Shown here in pieces: positions 35,263 through 43,607 of a stretch of DNA of 64,000 bases. How positions within the stretch are numbered: the first letter of the stretch is position 1; each line of letters starts with the position of its first letter. The DNA lies in contig JAPWHL010000001.1 of assembly GCA_027214255.1 (NCBI GenBank), positions 124,001 to 188,000 of the forward strand, given 5' to 3'. Under the pieces are notes generated by a model. That model worked only from the letters and a program-made list of their open reading frames with translations, had not been told where the DNA came from and did no database searches. A program made the translations under genes and the position numbers. This DNA is from Roseovarius aestuarii. Lineage in GTDB: Bacteria; Pseudomonadota; Alphaproteobacteria; Rhodobacterales; Rhodobacteraceae.

Positions 35263-36066
35263 ATGACACAGACCATGACAAACTCTTTGCACGGAAAACG
35301 CGGCCTGATCATGGGGGTCGCCAATGACCGCTCGATCGCGTGGGGCATTGCGCGTGCGATGCATGCCGCCGGGGCCGAACTGGCCTTTACCTATCAGGGC
35401 GAGGCCTTTGGCAAGCGGCTTGAGCCGCTGGCCGCCAGCGTGGGCTCGGATTTCATGGTCGATGTCGATGTGACCGATGACGTGTCTTTGGATGAGGCAT
35501 TTCAGAATTTGGGCGCGCGCTGGCCGACGATTGATTTCGTGGTTCACGCGATTGCCTTTTCCGACAAATCCGAACTGACGGGGCGCTTTTTAAACACCAG
35601 CCGGGCGAACTTTAAGAATTCTCTGGATATTTCGTGCTATTCCTTCATCGACGTCGCGCGCCGGGCGCATCCCCTGATGGCGGAAAACGGTGGCACGATG
35701 CTGACCCTGACCTATCAGGGCAGCAACACTGTTGTGCCCAATTACAACGTGATGGGGGTGGCCAAGGCCGCGCTGGAATCCGCGACCCGCTATCTGGCCA
35801 ATGATCTGGGCCCTGATGGCATCCGCGTCAACGCAATCAGCCCGGGCCCAATGAAAACACTGGCGGGTGCGGCGATTGGCGGTGCGCGCAAGACGTACAA
35901 ACACACGGACATGAACGCACCCTTGCGCGCCAACGCCACATTGGAGGCCGTGGGCGGCACCGCCGTCTATCTGGCTTCGGATGCGGGCGCCTGCACCACG
36001 GGCGAAATCATTCGCGTCGATGGCGGTTATCACGTTCTGGGCATGCCACAGGGCGAAAACCTGTAG
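35263..36066 (+). CDS. fabI: Enoyl-[acyl-carrier-protein] reductase (NADH)
   Basis: The final reductase of the fatty-acid elongation cycle, 267 residues. It belongs to the divergent SDR class with GVANDRSIAWGIA at the cofactor site and the catalytic Tyr-x6-Lys (YNVMGVAK) near residues 161-168, the known triclosan-target enzyme. C-terminal features include GEIIRVDGGYHVLGM. The start at 35263 fits the family; upstream in-frame sequence overlaps fabB and is not conserved. It is 7 bp downstream of fabB, so both are co-expressed. Confidence 0.94.
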   Translation: MTQTMTNSLHGKRGLIMGVANDRSIAWGIARAMHAAGAELAFTYQGEAFGKRLEPLAASVGSDFMVDVDVTDDVSLDEAFQNLGARWPTIDFVVHAIAFSDKSELTGRFLNTSRANFKNSLDISCYSFIDVARRAHPLMAENGGTMLTLTYQGSNTVVPNYNVMGVAKAALESATRYLANDLGPDGIRVNAISPGPMKTLAGAAIGGARKTYKHTDMNAPLRANATLEAVGGTAVYLASDAGACTTGEIIRVDGGYHVLGMPQGENL

Positions 36067-36129
36067 GCCGGATGCGTGGCAGGGCCGTTGCTTTAGGTAT
36101 TTTCAGAAAGATGAAAGGGCTGGGACACC

Positions 36130-37047
36130 TTAGAACCATTGCCCCGGTTCCATCAAGCCAAGGTCCAACAGTTGGCGCGAATGCCACTCGAACGGGGTGG
36201 AATTATGCCATTTGAACGTATCGATATCAAACATAGAGCCGGGATTGGTTTTCAGAGCCTTGGCCGTGCGGAATGACACAATGGCGGCTGTCAGGTTATT
36301 GTGCCACGGGCAGGCATAGGTGTTGTATTCTTCGTCCGTGAATGTGTGATCCGGACGCAAGGCCAGCCCGTCTTTGGCGCGAAACAGGGCGATGCGGTCG
36401 ATTTTGCGGCGCGGGGCGGGAATGTGTTCTTCGTAGCGCCAGCGCAGGCCGCCGAAGAAATCCAACTGTCGCTCTTTGGGGTGGTTATGATTGTTCGGGT
36501 CTGATCGGGCTAGCGCGTAATAGCCGGACCGATCCAGATGTGCGTCCTCAATGCAGACGGCGTTGGCATGGGATTGCAAATCACCGGCATAGATATCGAT
36601 CACATAGGTCAGCATCGCATCGCGCCGTTCTTCGGCATGATAGCTGAGAAGTTCCCCGACGCTGCGCGTTTCGCAAAACGGATAGAATAAATATTCGGCG
36701 TTAAAGCAGTAGTAGAGCCACTGGCCAGCGGCCACTGGGATCACCGCATTGATTGCTTGCACGCAATCGTCGCCGCGCGCCATATCGAATGCAACGCGCG
36801 CCACCTTGTCGGCAACGTCGCCGGGGAGGTCAAAATTGTCGGGCAAGAACACAACCAGTTCGACAAAACCGGCATCCAGGTGATGACGCAGGGTCGAACC
36901 CAGCTCGACGTCGTCTTCGACAAAAATCAGCGCAATCGGGCCTTTGGCCAAATGCGCCCTACCGCGCGCGAGAAAATCGTTAAGCGACGTGTACTGCATC
37001 GGGTCTCTTTCGCTTTTTACCGCAAACTCGGCCAAATCGGCGCACAT
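36130..37047 (-). CDS. Conserved protein, possible glycosyltransferase-like fold
   Basis: A protein of about 305 residues with no signal or membrane helices. I place the start at the ATG at 37047 (MCADLAEF), because longer starts (37116, 37143) would overlap the divergent miaB start; 36999 is also possible. Segments such as IALIFVEDDVELGSTLRHHLDAGFVELVVFLP followed by acidic and aromatic stretches recall family-2-type glycosyltransferases of roseobacters, but I see no firm catalytic DxD assignment. Its role is unknown. It is convergent with fabI and divergent from miaB. Confidence 0.6.
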   Translation of the reverse strand: MCADLAEFAVKSERDPMQYTSLNDFLARGRAHLAKGPIALIFVEDDVELGSTLRHHLDAGFVELVVFLPDNFDLPGDVADKVARVAFDMARGDDCVQAINAVIPVAAGQWLYYCFNAEYLFYPFCETRSVGELLSYHAEERRDAMLTYVIDIYAGDLQSHANAVCIEDAHLDRSGYYALARSDPNNHNHPKERQLDFFGGLRWRYEEHIPAPRRKIDRIALFRAKDGLALRPDHTFTDEEYNTYACPWHNNLTAAIVSFRTAKALKTNPGSMFDIDTFKWHNSTPFEWHSRQLLDLGLMEPGQWF

Positions 37048-37114
37048 TGCAAGCCACCCCTGCTGTGATATAGGCACGGTTACGGACGAAAACCGACGCA
37101 CGAGGGACTGATTC

Positions 37115-38437
37115 ATGACCGAGGCCAAGAAACTGTATATCAAGACCTATGGCTGTCAGATGAACGTCTATGACAGCGAGCGCATGGCCGAGGCCATGGG
37201 GGGGGCGGGGTATACCGAGGTGCAATCAGCCGAAGAGGCTGACATGATCCTGCTGAACACCTGCCATATCCGTGAAAAAGCCGCCGAAAAGGTGTATTCC
37301 GAACTGGGCCGCTTTCGGGATTTGAAAGATGCCAAGCCCGATCTGAAAATCGGTGTTGCGGGCTGTGTTGCGCAGGCCGAAGGGGCAGAAATCATGCGTC
37401 GCCAGCCGTTGGTCGATCTGGTGGTCGGTCCGCAAAGCTATCACCGCCTGCCTGAAATGGAGGCCGAAGTGCGCAAGGGCGGCACGGCACTGGATACGGA
37501 TTTTCCTGAGCTGGACAAATTTGCGCAGCTCAAGGCGCGTCCCAAGGCCAAACGCGGGCCAACGGCCTTTCTGACTGTCCAAGAGGGCTGTGACAAATTC
37601 TGTGCCTTTTGCGTTGTGCCCTATACGCGGGGCGCTGAATCCAGCCGTCCGGCGGCGCGTATTCTGGACGAAGCGCGCGATCTCGTTGAGCGGGGCGTGC
37701 GCGAGATTACCTTGCTGGGGCAGAATGTGAATGCCTATCACGGGCTTGGTGAGGATGGCGGCGACTGGTCTTTGGCGCGACTGATCTGGGCGCTGGACAA
37801 GGTCGATGGGCTGGAGCGGATTAGATTTACAACCAGCCATCCCAACGACATGACCGACGATCTGATCGAGGCGCATGGCACATGCGCAAAATTGATGCCT
37901 TATCTGCATCTGCCGGTGCAGTCGGGCAGCGATCGCATCCTGAAACGGATGAACCGCAATCACACGGCTGAGAGTTATTTGCGGGTGATCGAACGCATCC
38001 GCGCCGCGCGCCCTGATATCTTGATTTCGGGGGATTTCATTGTTGGCTTCCCCGAGGAAACAGAGGCCGACTTTCAGGCCACGTTGGACCTGATCGAGGC
38101 GGTGGAATATGGCACGGCCTATTCATTCAAATACTCGACCCGTCCGGGCACTCCGGCCGCGGAACGTGCGCAGGTCGATGCGGGCGAGGCCGATGAACGT
38201 CTTAGACGGCTGCAAGCGTTGCTGACGCGCCAGCAACGGACCGTTCAGGACGCGATGGTCGGGCGCGAAATGGATGTGTTGTTTGAAAAGCCGGGCCGCC
38301 AGGAAGGCCAGATGGTGGGCAAGTCCGATTATCTGCACGCTGTTCATGCCGATGCGCCCAACGTCGCGATCGGCGAACTGGCCCGGGTGCGCATTATTGA
38401 AAGCAAAACCAATTCGCTGGCGGGGATGCTGATCTGA
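37115..38437 (+). CDS. miaB: tRNA-2-methylthio-N6-dimethylallyladenosine synthase
   Basis: A radical-SAM methylthiotransferase of 440 residues that adds a methylthio group to i6A37 of tRNA. The N-terminal UPF0004 domain begins with the cluster cysteine GCQMNVYDS and has further Cys in [11 protein letters not shown] and VAGCVAQ. The radical SAM CxxxCxxC motif is CDKFCAFC near residues 160-170, followed by PYTRGAE. The C-terminal TRAM domain covers about residues 375-440. The length is normal, and the subtype fits MiaB by GAESSRP and overall layout. It begins 67 bp from the divergent gene at 37047. Confidence 0.95.
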   Translation: MTEAKKLYIKTYGCQMNVYDSERMAEAMGGAGYTEVQSAEEADMILLNTCHIREKAAEKVYSELGRFRDLKDAKPDLKIGVAGCVAQAEGAEIMRRQPLVDLVVGPQSYHRLPEMEAEVRKGGTALDTDFPELDKFAQLKARPKAKRGPTAFLTVQEGCDKFCAFCVVPYTRGAESSRPAARILDEARDLVERGVREITLLGQNVNAYHGLGEDGGDWSLARLIWALDKVDGLERIRFTTSHPNDMTDDLIEAHGTCAKLMPYLHLPVQSGSDRILKRMNRNHTAESYLRVIERIRAARPDILISGDFIVGFPEETEADFQATLDLIEAVEYGTAYSFKYSTRPGTPAAERAQVDAGEADERLRRLQALLTRQQRTVQDAMVGREMDVLFEKPGRQEGQMVGKSDYLHAVHADAPNVAIGELARVRIIESKTNSLAGMLI

Positions 38438-38687
38438 TCCATGCGCGGGCTGGTTATTGACCCACGCCGAACGATTCGCACTCAGGCGGGCGAGGCACCC
38501 GGCGAACCCTGCATGTTGTGACAACCACGCACCGAGCCACGATAGATGGGCCTGACGGGCATTTGTTGCGTTTATTTATACTTCACAAGGCCTGCAAAGC
38601 TGTTAAGGTTGAATGATAATTTGAGATATTGGCATCTGGGGGCAAACACCTAGGTGCCGGTGGGGGAACAGAAGAAGGAACTAGGCT

Positions 38688-39266
38688 GTGACTGAGATAT
38701 TTCTCAAGTCGGCTCGTAAGGCTCTGAGCGGAATTGCTGCCGCGGCGCTTGGGGCTGTGTTGATCTTTGCCGGAGACGCTGCATCGGCGCAACAGACCAA
38801 GGTCGTCGGTGAAAACTATACACCCACGATCTGGGTTGATCCTGATGGATGTGAGCATTGGGTTATGGATGACGGCTGGGAGGGATATATGTCCCCGCAC
38901 GTCAACCGCAAAGGGATCCCGGTCTGCCGCCGGGGGAACATGTGCGGTGTGGTGAATACGGATCAGCTGTTCCGCACCGATAGCGCCAAGATAAATCCGC
39001 AGGGCAAAGAAGCGCTGGCGAATTTCTTCCGGTCGACAGGGGCGGTATCTTACATCATCACTGGCCATACGGACAGCCGGGCATCGGATGAGTACAACAT
39101 GGACCTGTCCTTGCGTCGCGCCAACTCGGTTGCGCGTATCGCGGCCGGCACGGGCGCACGTATCGCTGATGTGCGCGGCTACGGTGAGCGGATGCCCAAA
39201 GCACCGAACACCTCTGCAGCGGGCATGCAACAGAACCGCCGCGTTGAAATCATCTGTATCCGATAG
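38688..39266 (+). CDS. OmpA-family outer-envelope protein with N-terminal DGC-W-C module
   Basis: A 192-residue envelope protein. The GTG at 38688 follows GAAGGAA and gives a signal peptide ending near ASA (residue 34). Residues about 49-80 form a compact module (WVDPDGCEHW, then GIPVC) also found in the two lipoproteins at 33382 and 39277. Residues about 90-192 are an OmpA/MotB peptidoglycan-binding domain with ITGHTDSRASDEYNMDLSLR and NRRVEI. It probably anchors the cell wall. It forms an operon with the lipoprotein that follows after 10 bp. A TATACT at 38577-38582 could be its -10 box. Confidence 0.85.
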   Translation: MTEIFLKSARKALSGIAAAALGAVLIFAGDAASAQQTKVVGENYTPTIWVDPDGCEHWVMDDGWEGYMSPHVNRKGIPVCRRGNMCGVVNTDQLFRTDSAKINPQGKEALANFFRSTGAVSYIITGHTDSRASDEYNMDLSLRRANSVARIAAGTGARIADVRGYGERMPKAPNTSAAGMQQNRRVEIICIR

Positions 39267-39276
39267 GGGGCTGACC

Positions 39277-39576
39277 ATGAAATATGCAAAACTTACGGTG
39301 GCTCTTTGTGCGGCAGTTATGGTGTCGGGTTGCATGGGGTCCAAACAGGACAAGACCGTGGACCGTGGATTTGACTCCAAACACCTGAGCCAATTGAAGG
39401 CCGGTGTCTGGATCGACCCCAACGGATGCGATCACTGGATCATCGACGATGGGATCGAAGGATACCTGTCGCAGCGTCTGGACAAATACGGCAAGCCGGT
39501 TTGTTCGGGCACGGCCCCTCCGAACACGGCCACTGGCCCGTTCAAAAAGGGATCGGTTGTTTCGGATCCGATCTGA
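39277..39576 (+). CDS. Lipoprotein with DGC-W-C module, paralogous to upstream OmpA-like protein
   Basis: A 99-residue lipoprotein starting at the ATG at 39277, with a clear lipobox (VSGC, Cys 19). Its centre (residues about 45-76: WIDPNGCDHW, DDGIEGYLS, GKPVC) is closely similar to residues 49-80 of the OmpA-like protein encoded just upstream, indicating duplication of the module. The OmpA domain is missing and the tail is short and Pro/Thr/Ser-rich. It is co-transcribed with the OmpA-like gene and ends in a canonical terminator. Function unknown; probably a periplasmic partner of the OmpA-like protein. Confidence 0.78.
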   Translation: MKYAKLTVALCAAVMVSGCMGSKQDKTVDRGFDSKHLSQLKAGVWIDPNGCDHWIIDDGIEGYLSQRLDKYGKPVCSGTAPPNTATGPFKKGSVVSDPI

Positions 39577-39601
39577 TCCGGCGCAACAGACCAAGTTCAG
39601 G

Positions 39602-39631
39602 AAAACCGCAGGCCCCGTGCCTGCGGTTTTT
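39602..39631 (+). terminator. Rho-independent terminator after OmpA/lipoprotein operon
   Basis: An 11-bp perfect stem, AAAACCGCAGG (39602-39612) and CCTGCGGTTTT (39620-39630), with a 7-nt loop and a T run at the end (39627-39631), lies 25 bp after the lipoprotein stop. Confidence 0.85.
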
Positions 39632-39743
39632 CGCGTAACAGGGCAGGGGAAAATGCGCGCGCGCCTTGCGCCTGCCGACATAAGGGGGCACCATCGGATT
39701 CAAGATCCAGATGTGATGTAACACCTAGAGACCGGAGAGCCAT

Positions 39744-40763
39744 TTGGCCACCACACACCTGCCTGACGCGCCCGAACCGAATGCCCTAACGCAACAGATC
39801 GTTGAGTTTCCCAACAATTTCCTGCTGATCGACCTTTGCGGCGAACACGACCGCAACCTTGCTATTGTCGAGCAAGCGTTGGAGGTGCAAATCCTGCGCC
39901 GGGGCAATCAACTGGCTGTGCATGGCGAAAGCAGCCAAGTGGCCGAAGCTGCCGAGGTGCTTCAGGCGCTTTATACGCGGCTGGAAGGCGGGAAAACCCT
40001 TGAAGCAGGCGATATCGACCGAGAACTGCGGATGGGCGGTAGCGACGCAGGCCCGGATCGCGATGCAGACACGCGCGATGGCGACCAACTGGAAATGTTT
40101 CGCGGCGGCAAGGTTGAGATCAAGACTCGTAAAAAGTTGGTTGAACCGCGCACCGAGGCGCAAAAGGCCTATGTGCGCTCGCTGTTTGACAATGATCTGG
40201 CCTTTGGCATTGGCCCGGCAGGCACAGGCAAGACCTATCTCGCCGTCGCCGTGGGCGTGTCGATGTTCATTGATGGGCACGTGGACCGCATCATCCTGTC
40301 ACGCCCCGCAGTCGAGGCGGGGGAAAAGCTGGGCTATTTGCCCGGCGATATGAAGGACAAGGTCGATCCTTACATGCAGCCTCTCTATGATGCGCTGAAT
40401 GATTTCCTGCCGGGCAAGCAATTGGCCAAACTGCTTGAGGATAAGAAGATTGAAATCGCTCCGTTGGCCTTTATGCGGGGGCGGACCCTGTCCAATGCGT
40501 TTGTGGTTCTGGACGAGGCGCAGAACGCGACAACCATGCAGATGAAGATGTTTCTGACCCGTCTGGGCGAGGGCAGCCGTATGGTGGTGACGGGGGATCG
40601 CACGCAGATTGACCTGCCGCGCGGCGTGGCCAGTGGACTGCATGACGCGGAGCGTTTGCTGACCGCGATTCCGCGAATCGGGTTTAACTATTTCACGGCA
40701 AGCGACGTGGTGCGTCATCCGTTGGTGGCGGCGATCATCAAGGCCTATGAGGCCGATGGTTAA
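39744..40763 (+). CDS. phoH: PhoH family ATPase
   Basis: A cytoplasmic P-loop ATPase of 339 residues. The best start is the TTG at 39744, six bases after a GGAGAG ribosome site. Walker A is GPAGTGKTYLAVAVG near residue 158, Walker B is FVVLDEAQNAT, and GDRTQIDLPRG is the helicase-like motif III region; the N-terminal about 100 residues form the KH-like part typical of PhoH-like proteins next to ybeY. It is thought to act in RNA metabolism. In related genomes it heads phoH-ybeY-corC-lnt; here an SGNH gene on the opposite strand separates it from ybeY. Confidence 0.92.
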   Translation: MATTHLPDAPEPNALTQQIVEFPNNFLLIDLCGEHDRNLAIVEQALEVQILRRGNQLAVHGESSQVAEAAEVLQALYTRLEGGKTLEAGDIDRELRMGGSDAGPDRDADTRDGDQLEMFRGGKVEIKTRKKLVEPRTEAQKAYVRSLFDNDLAFGIGPAGTGKTYLAVAVGVSMFIDGHVDRIILSRPAVEAGEKLGYLPGDMKDKVDPYMQPLYDALNDFLPGKQLAKLLEDKKIEIAPLAFMRGRTLSNAFVVLDEAQNATTMQMKMFLTRLGEGSRMVVTGDRTQIDLPRGVASGLHDAERLLTAIPRIGFNYFTASDVVRHPLVAAIIKAYEADG

Positions 40764-40766
40764 CCC

Positions 40767-41894
40767 CTAAAACCCGTCCAAGGCGGATAATTTGTCATAA
40801 AGATAGGCCGCAACCAGGCCGGCGCCACGGGCAGTGTTATGCACTTCGTCATAGAAATCCTGTGCGAGATCAAAATCAAGGTCGCCCATCAAATCGAAAC
40901 ATAGTGCCTCAGCCGCATTGCACGCGCCCAGAATTTGGTCGGCAATGCGGCGTTCAATCATATAGATATCGACGCCGTTGATGTCACCGAACCGCGCAGT
41001 ATAGCGGTTCAGAAATCCCGGCGCGACGTCGGGTATACCAACGACTTTGCCGTCTATACGGGCCCATGCGGTGCTGCGTTGCGTGACAAAAATTGGTTGC
41101 GCCCCCATATCGCGAGACAGCTTTGCCAATGTGGTGATGTTGTCCCCTAAAATGTCCAAGGCGCGGATGATTTCGGGGGATTGCATTGCGGATGGATCAA
41201 GTGTCCCTTCGGTGGCAAACGGGGGCTCTATGGCAAAATTGTCCTGCGACAGTTGATGGTTTGTCTGTTGCGGACGCAGGACTTGTTTAAGGATCAGGTA
41301 CATTTGGTAAAATGCTGATTTCTCGCGAACAAACAGCTGAATACGCCGCAGCTTTCCGGTGCTTTCAATGGCGTCGAACTCGGGCTTTTCGGAAAGGATC
41401 AGAGCGTCGTTAATGCCGACGTAAAACAAGACATACCGCGCCCGCAGCCCGACAATGCGAGAAAACCAGGAGTCAAAATTGGCGATGTGCCCAAAGGTGG
41501 ATTGCCCGTCAATTCCGGCATTGGCGATCTTAATCTCGCGGTCCTGATTGGCAAACATCGCCACAAGCTGTGCCTGAAAGGTTGCGCGGTCATCCAGATA
41601 CCGTTGATCGGTCGTACTGCCGCCGACCGTCAGAATGTCGATCTGTGAGACATCGCCACTCAGCCCGCGAAATCCGTTGTCGTCGCGCGTGTATCGCACG
41701 ACCGCCGGTTCGCCGCCCAATGGGTTTGGCCGCTCCAAGGCAATGTTGCGTGGTTTGGTGAATTGGTGCAGGGCGTGGGTTTTTGAAAACCATGTCCCGA
41801 AAATGAGTTCCAGAGCGATGATGAGAACGGCGAAAACAATCAGATTTATGGCGATGATGCGTAAAATAACCGTGTCTCCCTTGGGTGTGCCCAT
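40767..41894 (-). CDS. SGNH/GDSL-type hydrolase-like protein, membrane anchored
   Basis: A 375-residue protein with one N-terminal transmembrane helix (IIAINLIVFAVLIIALEL) and a large extracytoplasmic domain. SGNH hydrolase blocks are visible: GGSTT (the Ser block) near residue 90, NAGIDGQS, YVGINDA and a C-terminal DEVHNT resembling the DxxH block. Such enzymes are esterases or O-acetyl-transferring or removing enzymes on polysaccharides. Its stop is 3 bp from the phoH stop on the opposite strand, and it divides a normally continuous conserved operon, suggesting insertion during genome rearrangement. Substrate unknown. Confidence 0.75.
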   Translation of the reverse strand: MGTPKGDTVILRIIAINLIVFAVLIIALELIFGTWFSKTHALHQFTKPRNIALERPNPLGGEPAVVRYTRDDNGFRGLSGDVSQIDILTVGGSTTDQRYLDDRATFQAQLVAMFANQDREIKIANAGIDGQSTFGHIANFDSWFSRIVGLRARYVLFYVGINDALILSEKPEFDAIESTGKLRRIQLFVREKSAFYQMYLILKQVLRPQQTNHQLSQDNFAIEPPFATEGTLDPSAMQSPEIIRALDILGDNITTLAKLSRDMGAQPIFVTQRSTAWARIDGKVVGIPDVAPGFLNRYTARFGDINGVDIYMIERRIADQILGACNAAEALCFDLMGDLDFDLAQDFYDEVHNTARGAGLVAAYLYDKLSALDGF

Positions 41895-42126
41895 AGATTT
41901 AAGGCCATTTTTGCCGTGACTGAAACGAAAATCAAACGGTGCCCCATGATCTCAGAGGGAAGTGGCGTTGGATTCGCACTGTTTGGGCAGGCACGCTATG
42001 ATGATGAAAGCGCATTGAAAAGTTCAAAAACTTGTCATTACAGTGCACTATCAAGCCGGAGGCGCGGCGAAATAGGGGGGCATGCACCCTCTTGCTGTGG
42101 GCAGGGCGATTGCGCATAAGGATATC

Positions 42127-42666
42127 ATGACAGTTGATGTGATGCTTGAGGATACGCGCTGGCGCGCGATAGGGTTGGAGGCGCTGTCCGAACGGGCGGC
42201 GCAGGCCACGCTGTTGCATCTTGGGGTGGATGCGGACGTGTTCGAGTTCTGCGTTCTGGCCTGCAATGACGCCCGCATTGCCACATTGAACGCCGATTTT
42301 CGCGGCAAACCGCAGCCCACCAACGTGCTAAGCTGGCCCAGTATTGATCGCGCCGCCGCGCGTGATGGCGACCATCCGCCATTGCCGACACCGAGCGACC
42401 CTCCCGAACTGGGCGATATTGCGATTGCCTATGATACATGCGCCGCCGAGGCATCAGCTGACTCCAAGCCATTTGACGCTCATGTCACGCATCTGATCGT
42501 GCATGGGTTGCTGCATTTGTTGGGTTTTGACCACATACGTGACAAAGATGCCGCGTTGATGGAAGGGATCGAGACAGCCATACTTGGCAAACTTGGGATT
42601 GCAGACCCATATGACCCAGACGATGGGGCGGTCGATCCCGTGCCCGACATTATTGGAAAAGAGTGA
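42127..42666 (+). CDS. ybeY: rRNA maturation endoribonuclease YbeY
   Basis: A single-domain metalloprotein of 179 residues. The zinc motif HGLLHLLGFDH (His-x3-His-x5-His) near residue 132 and the N-terminal-half segment LNADFRGKPQPTNVLSWP are family hallmarks. It acts in 16S rRNA 3'-end processing and ribosome quality control. I use the ATG at 42127 (MTVDVMLED); a longer frame from 42082 adds 15 residues without conservation. It is followed by corC after a single base, so they are coupled. Confidence 0.94.
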   Translation: MTVDVMLEDTRWRAIGLEALSERAAQATLLHLGVDADVFEFCVLACNDARIATLNADFRGKPQPTNVLSWPSIDRAAARDGDHPPLPTPSDPPELGDIAIAYDTCAAEASADSKPFDAHVTHLIVHGLLHLLGFDHIRDKDAALMEGIETAILGKLGIADPYDPDDGAVDPVPDIIGKE

Positions 42667-42667
42667 A

Positions 42668-43579
42668 ATGGACGACAGTACCGACGGCCCTTCTAGCGCA
42701 GCGCATGGCGCGCATCCCACTCAGATGGATATCCGCATCGAGTCCGACCCCCAAGCAGACAGTGAGCAGGGTGGTTTTTTTCGTCGCATCTTTGGTGCTT
42801 TTTCAAACGGGGACGACGCAGACTCCGAGTCTGAGGCAAATGGTGGCAAAGCGCCTCAAACGCGGGGCCTGATCAATCTGCGTGACATGGTTGTCGAAGA
42901 CGTCGCCATTCCCAAGGCCGATATCGTGGCTGTCCCGATCGACATTACCAAGGATCAATTGGTGCAAGTGTTTCGCGACACAGGAATGACGCGTTTGCCC
43001 GTGTACCAAGGGACGCTGGACACGCCTCAGGGCTTTGTCCACCTCAAGGACTTTGCCTTGCGCCACGGGTTTAACCAACAGGGCATCTTTTCGCTAAAGG
43101 ACGAGATGCGTCCGTTGCTTTATGTGCCGCCGTCCATGCGGATCGGTGTGTTGCTGCAAAAGATGCAGGCCGAACGTCGCCACATGGCGTTGGTCATCGA
43201 CGAATACGGTGGCGTGGACGGTTTGGTGACAATCGAGGATCTGATCGAACAGGTTGTCGGCGAGATCGAGGACGAGCACGACATCGACGAAGATACAGCC
43301 TGGGCCGAGGAAAAGCCGGGTTGCTATATTGCGCTGGCCAAAACGCCGCTGGATGAATTCGAGGCCGAAATCGGACAGTCCCTGACGGATGTGGACGCCG
43401 TGGACGAAGAAGAAATTGATACGCTGGGCGGTCTGGTCTTTATGCTGTTGGGGCGGGTTCCTGTCCGTGGCGAGGTGATTGAACATCCCAGCGGCACGGT
43501 GATTGAGGTGGTCGATGCTGATCCGCGCCGGATCAAACGCCTGCGCGTGCGCATGCCCGAGGCCGCCGGCAGTGTCTGA
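42668..43579 (+). CDS. corC: CBS-domain protein, CorC/HlyC family
   Basis: A soluble protein of 303 residues with an acidic low-complexity N-terminus (about 1-60), two CBS domains (about 75-200, including [21 protein letters not shown] and [23 protein letters not shown]) and a C-terminal CorC_HlyC transporter-associated domain ending [11 protein letters not shown]. Family members are linked to magnesium and cobalt efflux or envelope functions. It starts one base after the ybeY stop and its end overlaps or nearly touches the lnt start, the usual ybeY-corC-lnt order. Confidence 0.92.
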   Translation: MDDSTDGPSSAAHGAHPTQMDIRIESDPQADSEQGGFFRRIFGAFSNGDDADSESEANGGKAPQTRGLINLRDMVVEDVAIPKADIVAVPIDITKDQLVQVFRDTGMTRLPVYQGTLDTPQGFVHLKDFALRHGFNQQGIFSLKDEMRPLLYVPPSMRIGVLLQKMQAERRHMALVIDEYGGVDGLVTIEDLIEQVVGEIEDEHDIDEDTAWAEEKPGCYIALAKTPLDEFEAEIGQSLTDVDAVDEEEIDTLGGLVFMLLGRVPVRGEVIEHPSGTVIEVVDADPRRIKRLRVRMPEAAGSV

Positions 43580-43607
43580 CACCGGCACGCCGCCAAATGC
43601 CGGGTGG

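Noticed and set aside
34287-35348. Open frame of 353 codons antisense to fabB
   Set aside because: fabB is unambiguous on the plus strand; the antisense translation is Arg/Cys-rich and unlike any protein family.
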